Assembly (NCBI RefSeq): GCF_026262505.1
Contig: NC_067203.1
Location: 10,230,001 to 10,294,000 of the forward strand
DNA from: Trichomonas vaginalis G3
Taxonomy: Eukaryota; Parabasalia; Trichomonadida; Trichomonadidae
Direction: 5' to 3'
DNA: 64,000 nucleotides
A model generated the notes under the pieces. That model searched no databases. It saw nothing but the letters and a program-made list of their open reading frames with translations, and was not told the origin of the DNA. Each line of letters begins with the position of its first letter. The stretch's first letter is position 1. Shown here in pieces: positions 9,338 through 17,897 of the stretch. The position numbers and the translations under genes are program-made.

Positions 9338-10231
9338 TTACTCTGCTTGTTTGAAGTTGTCAAAATACTCTGTTATTTTTTCCTTTAACAATGGCAAATC
9401 TTCTTTGAAGGTAAGAATTGTACAACCTTTCATATCATAGTGTGTTTGAGGTAACGTATCTTGAACTATTTGTTTCACATCTTCATTCGGTGTCATTGAA
9501 ATCGGTAAGTTTTCACGATAGAACCAATTTCTGTCAGATTTGTAAATCTTAGCAAGGTCGTAAAAGCTTTTGTTGTTTCTTCTGACTAAATGCAACATAA
9601 CCATATCTTTATCTTCTTCATTTTCCATCTCTTCAGTATAAATCATATACTTATAGTTCTTTTCCTTTCCTTTTGGTACCGAACGTGGTATTCTTTTCTG
9701 AATGCTTTTGTCTTTTGCTTCAAGCTTGTTCTCTAGCTCTTCACGTTCTTGTCTATGAATTTCGTCAAGAAGTCTGTAAATATTCCAAGCATAACGAGGC
9801 GAAGCCCACATTGCAACAGCATTTACAAGAAGTCTATGTACATAATATCCTCTCAAACCGTTTGGCAATTTTTCACGATTTTCATAGAGTTTTGGCGACC
9901 AGGGTTTTTTCCCTACTCGCTGTTCTTCACTGTTTTCATGAGTTTTAGGCGACTGCGGTTTTTTCCCTACTCGAGTTTTTGCGACTACGAGAAAATCCGT
10001 AGTCGAATTTTCAGCTTCATTTAATAGTTCAATAGTGCTTTGGTTCCTAAACCAGTCTTGTGGTTTCTTAGTATCTGGAGCAAAACATGCTGTCAAAATA
10101 CTTTGCATTTGGTACATATCGTCTTTGACCGAACGAATGAGACGGAGTTGTTTGTTAAACTGTATGTACTCGTATTCTTCATTTATGGCTTCATGGACTA
10201 TAACTGTTGTTGTGTTCTCTGTTGTTGACAT
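9338..10231 (-). CDS. M1 KilA-N domain protein
   Basis: A 297-residue protein. After an N-terminal low-complexity region and a linker with two copies of a short repeat (coded at about 9890-9990), it has a KilA-N DNA-binding core at about residues 130-165 (GYYVHRLLVNAVAMWASPRY, then WNIYRLLDE). A charged coiled coil and a conserved C-terminal domain follow. The start is the ATG at 10229-10231; the frame runs further upstream without another ATG. The C-terminal half is almost the same as the M2 protein at 38464-39291. KilA-N proteins are regulators in large DNA viruses and phages. The gene is third in a cassette with 10321-10932 and 11345-12283. Confidence 0.8.
   Translation of the reverse strand: MSTTENTTTVIVHEAINEEYEYIQFNKQLRLIRSVKDDMYQMQSILTACFAPDTKKPQDWFRNQSTIELLNEAENSTTDFLVVAKTRVGKKPQSPKTHENSEEQRVGKKPWSPKLYENREKLPNGLRGYYVHRLLVNAVAMWASPRYAWNIYRLLDEIHRQEREELENKLEAKDKSIQKRIPRSVPKGKEKNYKYMIYTEEMENEEDKDMVMLHLVRRNNKSFYDLAKIYKSDRNWFYRENLPISMTPNEDVKQIVQDTLPQTHYDMKGCTILTFKEDLPLLKEKITEYFDNFKQAE
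9885..9985. repeat. Two copies of a ~45-bp repeat inside the KilA-N gene
   Basis: On the minus strand two copies of a unit of the form GAGTAGGGAAAAAACC, then GTCGCC, AAAACT and ATGAAAA occur in tandem within the coding linker of the KilA-N gene. A related non-coding copy lies in M2 at about 37530-37600. The M1 KilA-N protein is longer than its M2 homologue at this point. Confidence 0.6.
9980..10005. repeat. Hairpin in the KilA-N gene
   Basis: The arms CGACTACG and CGTAGTCG flank an eight-base loop, within the coding sequence next to the repeat pair. Confidence 0.5.
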
Positions 10232-10290
10232 ATCTGTCTTTACATACAAAATAAAAAAATAAATAAAAATAAAATTAGCGTTATTTTTCT
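10232..10290 (-). promoter_or_regulatory. Long AT-rich promoter of the KilA-N gene
   Basis: Upstream of the ATG, read on the minus strand, is AACGCTAATTTT, a long A/T run, TATTTTGTATGTAAAGACAG and the ATG. The same order (CTAA/GTTAG block, T-rich run, TTTTGTATGTAAGA) precedes 10932, 12283, 37765 and 38464, with variants at 36462, 39346 and 40146. This looks like a conserved, probably early-class, promoter. Confidence 0.5.
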
Positions 10291-10320
10291 GACTTTCACA
10301 AAAGACCAAAAATAAACGCT

Positions 10321-10932
10321 TTACATGTATTTTTCAGTAACTTCGTCAAATAATTTTATAGCTTTATCTATCTCATCTACTTCAAACGTTTCCCTACCTT
10401 TCGTGGGAGCACCATACATTTTCTCAAACTTTTCAAGTAGTTCTGTTTCTGCAGCTCTCATATCATTAACAAACACAACCTTGACTCTATTGACTGTACT
10501 GTCATATCTTTGAGTTATATTATATGTTCTTCCTATCTTATATCTCTTTGTATTGAAGTCCTTCGGTTTCTGAACGATGTAAAGTAAGCCTTCACTGCAA
10601 CGTTCCGTATCGAATGAACCATATGTTATGAAGTTATATCCAACAACTGGGTCTAACCATAACAAAACTATTGGTATAAGACTTTTGTCGATGAGATATG
10701 CTGCAGTTCCATAGAATCTTACCGATATCATAAGCTCAGGATTTCTTGTCAAAATTTTCTGAGTAGAAGCAATTCTAACCCAGTCCTTCGGTCTCTTTCC
10801 AGATGGAGAGAAAATGTCTGACAAAGAATATTTGTTGTATTTCTTTGAGTATCTTACGTTTAAATCACCTATTCTAACCAATTTGGTGTCATTGTCTATC
10901 TTTCGAACTGTTTCAAACTCATTGTTTGTCAT
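10321..10932 (-). CDS. M1 KilA-N-like plus T5orf172 (GIY-YIG-type) protein
   Basis: A 203-residue protein starting at the ATG 10930-10932. The first half resembles a KilA-N/Bro-type DNA-binding core (STQKILTRNPEL, then GTAAYLIDKSLIPIVLLWL). The second half carries the T5orf172/MUG113 signature of the GIY-YIG superfamily: EGLLYIVQ, then YKIGRT about ten residues later, a RYDST helix and a glutamate in AAETELLEKF. Such fusions occur in phages and large DNA viruses and may act as DNA-binding or nicking regulators. The M2 copy (37765-38376) has the same length and differs at only about a dozen positions. Second gene of the cassette. Confidence 0.82.
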   Translation of the reverse strand: MTNNEFETVRKIDNDTKLVRIGDLNVRYSKKYNKYSLSDIFSPSGKRPKDWVRIASTQKILTRNPELMISVRFYGTAAYLIDKSLIPIVLLWLDPVVGYNFITYGSFDTERCSEGLLYIVQKPKDFNTKRYKIGRTYNITQRYDSTVNRVKVVFVNDMRAAETELLEKFEKMYGAPTKGRETFEVDEIDKAIKLFDEVTEKYM

Positions 10933-10984
10933 TTTTGTTCTTACATACAAAATAAAAAAAATATTTTATAAAAAACTAACTTTA

Positions 10985-11344
10985 TTTTTTCTATCTTAAG
11001 GAAATTCACGATTTTCATACGGAATCTCTTCTCTCGGTTTTCCGAGGGAAGCAATCTTATGCCATTTTACTCAAGAATTTTGTTGCTGAATTCAGCAAAA
11101 ATAATGTTTAGGTGAAGAGGTGACATCTCACCCGTTTTCTCACCTGTTTTCTCACCTCAGTTATTTTATAAACGTTTTACATGGTAAACGTTATTTTTTA
11201 AATTTTGTGAAAACTCAACGGTTTGACACATGCCCTAAAAATTATTTTACTCAGAATTTTGTTGCTGAATTCAATAAAAATAATGTTTAGGTGAAGTGGT
11301 GAGATCTCACCCGTTTTTTCACCCGTTTTCTCACCTCAGTTATT
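10985..11344. repeat. Two forward copies of the GGTGA/TCACC palindromic repeat
   Basis: No gene is seen here. Two copies (about 11078-11190 and 11255-11365) of a repeat run from GTTGCTGAATTCA through AATGTTTAGGTGAAG, a palindromic block (GGTGAGATCTCACC in the second copy) and several CCGTTTTCTCACCTC units to TTATTTTATAAGCGTTTTACAT. Inverse-oriented copies lie at about 12350-12455, 12666-12757 and 17811-17890, so the gene 11345-12283 is bracketed by inverted copies. Confidence 0.7.
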
Positions 11345-12283
11345 TTATAAGCGTTTTACATGAATTGTACGATGTATATTTGAAATCCTAAACAATTTCG
11401 TAGCTTCTATTTCTTCGCTGAGGATATCAAAAGTTTTAACGATACCGAAAGTTTCTTTATACTTCTTCTTGACGTCAGATAGAAGGAAATCTTCTGCAGT
11501 TGGATAGTTTTTGTTCAGAAATTCTAACATATCCATTTTATCTTCTGCTGGCTTCTCTGCTTCTTTCTTTAAGTCTGCATAGTCGTTTCTCATACGTTCT
11601 ATCTCTTTGACGGAGTAGTTATATTTCCTAATTGCTGCTTTACATTTAGAACATTGCGGGTTCATTTTTGCGTTATATTCTGAAACCTTACCTGCTAAAA
11701 CAACTAAGGCGTCAATGGTTTTCTTTAAATCTGAAGCAGTTGGTTTTATCTGTTCATTCCATACCTTACCTCTTCTATCTTTATCTCTTATTTCCCAAAC
11801 ACATTTTGCAACTAACGAAACAAAGTTGTCGTAGGTCTTAAATTCTTCAGATTTATATATGTCAGAAACATTCTTATATACCATATCGCAATCTTTGTCC
11901 ATAACCTTATGGTTGCAATGAAAACCAAGGAATTCATAATTTACCTTTCGTATGAACTTCTTTATTTCTACTGAGTCAGTTGCTTTGACTTCAATTTCGT
12001 CGAATTCAGGAATAGTGAGTTTTTGTTGCTGAATTTCAGGCAATTTGGGTAAATGGTCAATAATGTCCTGCATTTCATAAAGATACTGTTCATTTGTTTC
12101 ATCCTGTGCGGTACAGTCTAAATTACATGTTAACAATTCCTGCTTTATCTTCTGGATTTTTGTTTCGAAAGTATATGAAGAAGGAATGAAGCTTTTCATC
12201 TCTACTAACATAGATGTTGGATTCATGACTAACGAGTTTGGTGCTGTTGTTGTTTGAATTGTTGTTGTGCCGATTGTTGACAT
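11345..12283 (-). CDS. M1 cassette protein with CxxC motif
   Basis: A 312-residue, mostly helical and charged protein with the start at ATG 12281-12283 after the conserved long AT-rich promoter. A CSKC pair (NPQCSKCKAAIRKYNY) at about residue 215 and a CNH...C segment at about 125-135 could bind a metal. No known domain was recognised. A close homologue lies in M2 at 36462-37358, again first in the cassette and again bracketed by inverted repeats. It is probably a DNA-binding or regulatory protein of the element; function unknown. Confidence 0.65.
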   Translation of the reverse strand: MSTIGTTTIQTTTAPNSLVMNPTSMLVEMKSFIPSSYTFETKIQKIKQELLTCNLDCTAQDETNEQYLYEMQDIIDHLPKLPEIQQQKLTIPEFDEIEVKATDSVEIKKFIRKVNYEFLGFHCNHKVMDKDCDMVYKNVSDIYKSEEFKTYDNFVSLVAKCVWEIRDKDRRGKVWNEQIKPTASDLKKTIDALVVLAGKVSEYNAKMNPQCSKCKAAIRKYNYSVKEIERMRNDYADLKKEAEKPAEDKMDMLEFLNKNYPTAEDFLLSDVKKKYKETFGIVKTFDILSEEIEATKLFRISNIHRTIHVKRL

Positions 12284-12349
12284 TTCTGTTCTTTTATACA
12301 AAATAAAAAAAATAAAAAAAATAAAACTAACTTTATTTTTTTATTTCGG

Positions 12350-12792
12350 GAAAATTCATGAAAATTCATGAGGTGAGAAAACAGGTGAGAAAACGGGTGA
12401 GATGTCACCTCTTCACCTAAAATATATTTTTACTGAATTTAGCAACAAAATGAACGAGGTCAGGATGTATGTTGCTGAATTCATTCATAACACCCTTTGT
12501 AAGCTCATAAAATGTTTGTTTTGAGGTCGAGCCACTTTTGGCTCCACCGTATTCTTTCAACCAAAACTCAAGAATTTCCTGCATGAATTTTGTATAAAAA
12601 GCAACCGTCTGAATTCCGGCGGTTGCTATATTCTTCACAAAACATTTACGTTTAGTTTACGAAGAAGTCATGAAAATTCATGAGGTGAGAAAACGGGTGA
12701 GATGTCACCTCTTCACCTAAACATTATTTTTACTGAATTTAGCAACAACTTTCTCTCAATTGGAGCTGTGGCATAATCTTTGCGTAAACGGT
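12350..12792. repeat. Two inverse copies of the palindromic repeat around a short open frame
   Basis: Inverse-oriented copies lie at about 12350-12455 and 12666-12757. Each runs from CATGAAAATTCATGAGGTGAG through GGTGAGATGTCACC to TTTACTGAATTTAGCAACAA. Between them is a 73-codon minus-strand frame without an ATG (12417-12638), which I regard as a remnant at best. Confidence 0.65.
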
Positions 12793-13032
12793 TCAGACCT
12801 TCTTCGAACTCTTGGTCTCTCTTCGATTTGGATTGAGATTGGAATTGCTGGAACAACCAAGGGTTGGAGCTGTAGCATACTCTTTGCGTAAGCGGTTCAG
12901 ACCTTCTTCGATTTGGATTGAGATTGGTAGTAATTTGGATTGAGATTGGAATTGCTGGAACTGAGGTGCAGGGGCTGGTGCTTTCGGTTCTTCTGGATTG
13001 AGATTGGACTCGGTTGGTGGGACGTCGGACAT
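12793..13032 (-). CDS. Small proline/glutamine-rich protein
   Basis: A 79-residue frame starting at ATG 13030-13032, with a PEEPKAPAPAPQFQQFQSQ segment followed by EEGLNRLRKEYATAP. A second copy of the last segment is coded just downstream (about 12757-12815), so the gene contains a tandem duplication and the true end is uncertain. GC content is higher than in the flanking element genes. Function unknown. Confidence 0.4.
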   Translation of the reverse strand: MSDVPPTESNLNPEEPKAPAPAPQFQQFQSQSKLLPISIQIEEGLNRLRKEYATAPTLGCSSNSNLNPNRRETKSSKKV

Positions 13033-13074
13033 TCGTTGGTGGCTTAACCGTCGGACCACAACGATAAAAATCTC

Positions 13075-13368
13075 TGCTCCTAGCAGTACTGCTACTGACA
13101 GTAGCAGTACTTTTACTGACAGTAGCAGTACTTTTTCTGACAGTAGCAGTACTTTTTCTGACAGTAGCAGTACTTTTACTGACAGTAGCAGTACTTTATC
13201 GTCGAAAACCCTCTCAAATTTTCCTTTTTACTGCTCCTAGCAGTACTTTTACTGTCAGTAGCAGTACTTTTACTGTCAGTAGCAGTACTTTTACTGACAG
13301 TAGCAGTACTTTTTCTGACAGTAGCAGTACTTTTTCTGACAGTAGCAGTACTTTTACTGACAGTAGCA
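13075..13368. repeat. 21-bp tandem repeat array in two blocks
   Basis: The unit is close to CAGTAGCAGTACTTTTACTGA with variants in the TTTT/ACTG part. One block spans about 13075-13200 and the second about 13232-13368, separated by about 30 bases of unique sequence. The second block ends within the ATG context of the gene at 13369. The unit contains a short dyad (AGTACT) and reads as serine/threonine repeats in one frame. Confidence 0.85.
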
Positions 13369-13734
13369 ATGGTCGAGGTCGAACCTACCGACGAGGCAAT
13401 TTACCTAATTGAAATTAACGAGCTTGTTAAAGACTACTTGCGCAAGGTCATGAAGCCCAAGGTCAAGTTCACCACTATTTCTGGAAGGGCTGCCTTGACT
13501 CTCGAGATTTCGACTGGAATTCCAATTCAAATACCAGAAAACACTCCTTTCGACGACATAAAGCAAGCAAAGAAGGAAGCCATTATAAAGTTCTTTGCCA
13601 AGCGCCCATGGATACAACTTCCAAACAGAGAGAGTCCAATTCCACGAATTATACAAATTCTCAGAGCACTGTTCCACTTCTCGGGTCAACCATTCTACAT
13701 AACCTGTGAAGGCGACATTCAGCCAGTTCAGTAA
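13369..13734 (+). CDS. Hypothetical 121-residue protein
   Basis: The ATG directly follows the 21-bp repeat array. The protein is compact and looks folded (EVEPTDEAIYLIEINELVKD, then a K/R-rich helix and a C-terminal YITCEGDIQPVQ). Base composition is GC-richer and codon use differs from the Maverick genes on both sides, which suggests a separate origin. No family was recognised. It is not clear whether it belongs to M1 or to the inserted block. Confidence 0.5.
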   Translation: MVEVEPTDEAIYLIEINELVKDYLRKVMKPKVKFTTISGRAALTLEISTGIPIQIPENTPFDDIKQAKKEAIIKFFAKRPWIQLPNRESPIPRIIQILRALFHFSGQPFYITCEGDIQPVQ

Positions 13735-14039
13735 ACCTTAACGTTTAACTTATGGCATTCCAAACGGGAACCGCGGTTGGTTACCATGGATTTCCGTCAC
13801 CGGTCACATTTTAAAGATTTTTAAAGCCTTATAAAAATATGCTTTGTAAATCATTTTTTGTAAATCGGCAAAAATTTGGTAATTTTCTTCAACTAATAAA
13901 TCTGCGAATAGCATTTATAATACAAGAACAATCTTTTAAAATGCATTTGATTCATTTTTGTATAATTTCATATAGGCACATATATTCTTCCGGGACTTTC
14001 CGTGATTTTACCGTAAAATCATTAGTTTACACCAATTTT

Positions 14040-14300
14040 CCCGTATTTTGAATAGTTTACTGCACTTTTTCCGTAAAATTGAGTTACGGGAATCCGCAAA
14101 ATTTCCGGACCTCATTTTTCATAGAATATAATAATAATATTTGATAAAAAGATATATTATTTATATTTTTGATTTTTGAATTACGGAAAAAGTGAATTGA
14201 TAACTTGATTTTTTTATATGGTTAATTTTTCAAATGATATTATGAAGATCTAAAATATTAAAAGTAAAATATTGAATTACGGAAAAAGTGAGGTCAAAAG
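14040..14300. repeat. Repeated TTACGGAAAAAGTG motifs 5' of the transposase
   Basis: The motif occurs at about 14171 and 14274 on + and inverted at about 14053; related CCGTAAAAT words lie nearby (about 13995-14020). An outer pair, GACCTCATTTTT at about 14109 and AAAAAGTGAGGTC at about 14281, forms an inverted match. This arrangement is typical of subterminal binding sites of hAT transposases; function is inferred. Confidence 0.5.
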
Positions 14301-14498
14301 TGAAATAAATTTGCAGAACAATTTTCATTGAAATAAGCTTTATTTTTCATTATTAATAACAATGCAAAAAAATTTTATCACGGGTTCAAAATTTAAAATT
14401 AAATATTTTAATAATTTACATCTTATTCTTTATTTTATATTTAACCCGCGAAAATATCATTTAAAAATTGAATATATTCAAAAAGCTTTATTTTTATT

Positions 14499-16633
14499 AT
14501 GACTGCATGGGATCCTCATGTATATGATGAGTGGATTCCATTTAAGAAGACGAAATATCCACCAACTCCTGAAACATTGGAAACAAAGTGTGGAAAAAAT
14601 GTTTCACTACGATCGGCTATTATGAGAATGAGCCTAATCAATCAGACAAAGGAAGGCTCTTTACATACTGTGCCGAATGTAGTGAAACATTAGTTCAAGG
14701 GCAGTTCGTGCGATGCATTAAAAAAAGCAGGAAAAATGATTTTAAAGATCATAAGTGCAAATTTTTACTCCCAATGCCCAACTACGTTCCTGCTGAGCAC
14801 CAAGTTGAGAATACTCAGCAAGCAGTTGGCTCTGGTAATGATCCTTCGTTAGAAGAGATCATTGCCAGGCTTATTGCGAGCCTAGATATAAGCCTTTATG
14901 CCACAATGAAGCCAGCATTTAAAAGCTTCCTAGAGAGCTTCGCCAAATGGCTTAAAAATAAAGTCAATCGCGAACAGGGCATCAACTTTACAATCCCAGA
15001 CATTGAGTTCACACGGCGCGGTGTCAGAGAGGCATTGATTACTTTAGGCAAAACAGACTCCTCTCGGGGCCTAAAGTTCTGCGAGGAATTCCGCATCTTC
15101 TCAATTTCCCTGGACTGCGGAACACACGGCAGCCGTCATGGTCTATTCTCTTGTGTGTGCAATCCAGGCAAAACAGATCGCCACCAATTCTTCGACACAA
15201 CAATTTCGACTAATTGGACATACGAGGACTACCATACGTGGTTTGATTCTCTTAAGGTTAATAAAAACCACGTAGCTGGAGTAGTCGGAGATGGTTTGCC
15301 AGCCCAGGTTAAAGGACTCTGCCACTGGAGGCCAGAAGGAGCCCTTTTCCCTGGCTTACAAACCGTGTACATTCGTTGCCTTAACCACGTCTTGAACAAT
15401 GCTATTGTCCACGCACGTAAGCAATGTCCATTGTTGAATGAACTGATGAATAGAGTTCACCAGATTATCATTATCTTTAAGAATCACGATATGAGAGCGA
15501 GATACAAGATCAGGGTTCCATCAATCCCGGAAACTCGCTGGCTCTACATATATGATACTCTGTTTTTCATCTTTGATAATCTGGAAACAATTAATACTGC
15601 TTTAAGAAGTGGAGATCTTCCACTATCCCTTTCCAGAGCTACACGTGAACAGTTACAATGGACACGTGATGGAATTCCTCCACTCTTTAAAGATGCTTTA
15701 ATGATATTCAAGCCATTAAAGCAACTTCAATTATGGCTGGAATCCAACAAGTCCATGGGTGCTTATGCATTCCTGATGATACAACAGTGCCAAGGGATGT
15801 TGGATGAAATGGCAGGAAGATTAACGCCAGATGGTGAAGAGATTCTCCGATCAATCACTACAATATTCAAAAATGATATGAAAGAATATGGTAGAATTGA
15901 TTTGCTTCGGTTTGCTTTCGGCTTTACACCGTTAGCAAGGAAGATCATCAGAGACAAGAAGGGTTTTGGAGGAAAGACAAGCTATCCACCTATAATGCAG
16001 TTGAAAGATGTGCAAGTCCCAACGATTCCTTCCCTGAGGATCATCAATCGCGAGATCACATTTGAGAAACTCGGCGAAATCCTTGAAGAAGAACGAACAG
16101 AACGTGTTGACGAGGTAGCCGAGCATGATGAAGAGATCCAGCAAGCAGAAGAGGAACAAATGCTTAACGACGATCATGCAGCCGAAACAAATGCCGATGG
16201 TTCGAGGAATTCCTTGGTCTGGGATGTTGTAGATGAAGAGATAAAAGATCTATACACATTCATGATAACAATCCTCAGACAAAGAGCAATTGCCGAATCA
16301 ACAGTTGATCCAACGATCAATAAAGACGATAGAGCCAAGGAATTGAGTGATGCTTACGATTTCTTCATAGAGCAAGATGATTCCCATCTTATAAATGGTC
16401 ATCATCTTGCTCAAAATGATGGCAAGTTTTGGTACATGAATGGCATAAAGCAACTAAAAGCAATAAGACCAATTGGAAAAAGGATGATGTCACTTTCGTG
16501 CAGTGAAGCAGATGTAGAACGTGTAATATCTGAATTGCGAAAGACAAGAAATTCAATGAACGAATCATGCAAAGAAGAATATGTAGCATGCCGCTTCTTC
16601 ATCAAGTTGAATGATGATCAATTTGATATTTGA
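14499..16633 (+). CDS. hAT-family transposase (frameshifted near the N terminus)
   Basis: The main frame (from 14573, no ATG) gives about 680 residues. Near the N terminus is a C-C...H-C zinc-binding-like segment (YCAEC...HKC). The centre holds an RNase H-like region with VVGDGLPAQVKGL and CLNHVLNNAI, and the C terminus ends with the hAT dimerisation signature (SCSEADVERVISELRKTRNS). The only ATG in a good position (14499) is in another frame that encodes 30 plausible N-terminal residues (YDEWIPFKKTKYPPTPETLE). The two frames meet around the A6 run at 14592-14598, so an early frameshift probably makes the gene inactive. A downstream start is the alternative. Confidence 0.75.
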
Positions 16634-17810
16634 TTTTGTTTTTTAATAAAATTTATTAAATAATTTGTTTTAAAAAGTATTATTTTTATTCGTAAAGATA
16701 TTAGACAGAAGGTGGCCAGCCTAATGTCTATCAATCTTTAATATTAGTAGTAATTTCCCGCATTTCTGAATGATGATTGATTAGCTTTGTTGTTATTGAT
16801 GTAAAACTGGATAAGTATTAAATAATTATATTAATCTTGGCCAGGGGACTGCTGATGGCCAGTCAGCAGCGGCCACTATGAATCATTATAATTATTTAAT
16901 ACCTAAATTGAGGTAAAAAGCAATAAGACTTGCCGAGCCTCATGCCCCTACCTCATATAAATAGAATCACACTTTAGTGAATCAACATCTATAAGAATGA
17001 AGTGTTTTGAAGCTGAAATAATATTGAATAGAAATTAATTTTTTCTGAAATTTTGAATGAAATTATGGGAAATAAAAAAATTACTAAATATTGTATTCAT
17101 ACAAATATATTATTTTAAAGGAAAAATAGATGCTGATAGAAACGATGAAAATTTTTGAAAACTTTACAATTAATTTATGTTCGTTAACCACAGAGCTTGC
17201 AATCCAAAGCTCACGTTAGACAACAAGAGTCATGAAGTCTCATACTAAGGGATATCCAACATATATTTTAATAATCTAATGTTTGTGACAAATATTCAAC
17301 ATAAAATTAAGTTTTCGTTTCGTTACAAGGCATTCATACTTTGGAGATATCATATTTAATGTACAGAAAAGCTAATATTAAACAATACATGCTAAAGAAT
17401 TAATAAATAAGATAATAAAATAAATTTATACGTAATTACTTTCATTTAATATGCTTTATGCTGTATAATATTGATTAAGAGGCATTAAAAGGTTCCATAG
17501 TCTGCTCTTATAGGCAAGATTTTTGATAAAAATTTTAAATTTTGAAAAATGATGAGAAAAGGAAAAAAAAGGTAAATGAGAGCAAGAGGAGGGAAAAAAA
17601 GAAAAAGAAAAGAAAGGGAAGGGAAAAATAAAAGAAAGAAGGACATATAAAAATTTAGATGCGCATTCTTAATGCCGAGGCGGCTTGCCGCCGAGGCGCG
17701 ATTTTTTTAGGCCTCTACGGTAACCCGGCAATGTTTTTTTAAATCTTGTACAGCCCTAGTTTAACTCCACTTTTTTATGTTTTTTGTGAAAGTGTCAAAA
17801 ATAAATTGTT
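16634..17810. other. Gene-free stretch right of the transposase
   Basis: There is no supported gene. The stretch holds a cruciform-type inverted repeat (16815-16902), AT-rich sequence, a purine-only run (about 17541-17642) and a GC-rich palindromic block, GGCGGCTTGCCGCC (about 17679-17692). Confidence 0.6.
16815..16902. repeat. Cruciform-type inverted repeat
   Basis: The outer arms (16815-16842 and 16871-16902) begin and end GTATTAAATAATTATA / TATAATTATTTAATAC and are imperfect towards the centre. Inside them a second perfect pair, CTGCTGA / TCAGCAG (16849-16855, 16863-16869), flanks TGGCCAG. Confidence 0.75.
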
Positions 17811-17890
17811 TTCATGAAAATTCATGAGGTGAGAAAAGAGGTGAGAAAACGGGTGAGATGTCACCTCTTCACCTAAACATTATTTTTCAA
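17811..17890. repeat. Fifth copy of the M1 palindromic repeat
   Basis: Same orientation as the copy at 12666-12757, with two GAGGTGAGAAAA-type units followed by GGGTGAGATGTCACCTC and TTCACCTAAACATTATTTTT. It marks the return to Maverick sequence after the hAT block. Confidence 0.7.
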
Positions 17891-17897
17891 TACTTTT

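Larger units (their letters stand above)
13750..17800. mobile_element. hAT-type DNA transposon block inside M1 (ends not resolved)
   Basis: A block of different composition with a hAT transposase gene separates two Maverick repeat copies (12666-12757 and 17811-17890). I could not fix its terminal inverted repeats or an 8-bp target duplication. The left flank of the transposase gene holds repeated TTACGGAAAAAGTG motifs (about 14053 inverse, 14171 and 14274), which fits subterminal transposase sites. The right flank holds a cruciform-forming repeat and a purine-rich run. Confidence 0.6.

Noticed and set aside
9797-9807. GGC-GAA-GCC hairpin in the KilA-N gene as a further member of the GAA-hairpin set
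   Set aside because: It codes conserved residues (WASPRY) and the M2 homologue lacks the pairing, so coding constraint explains it.
12417-12638. 73-codon minus-strand frame between two repeat copies
   Set aside because: No ATG and mostly repeat-derived ends; kept only as a remark in the repeat entry.
12998-13240. Serine/threonine-repeat frame across the 21-bp array
   Set aside because: The unit length is a multiple of three, so the frame is open by construction; no start context and no unique domain.
13770-17720. GGTTACCATGG / GGTAACCCGG as terminal inverted repeats of the hAT element
   Set aside because: Only about seven bases match and no 8-bp target duplication flanks them.
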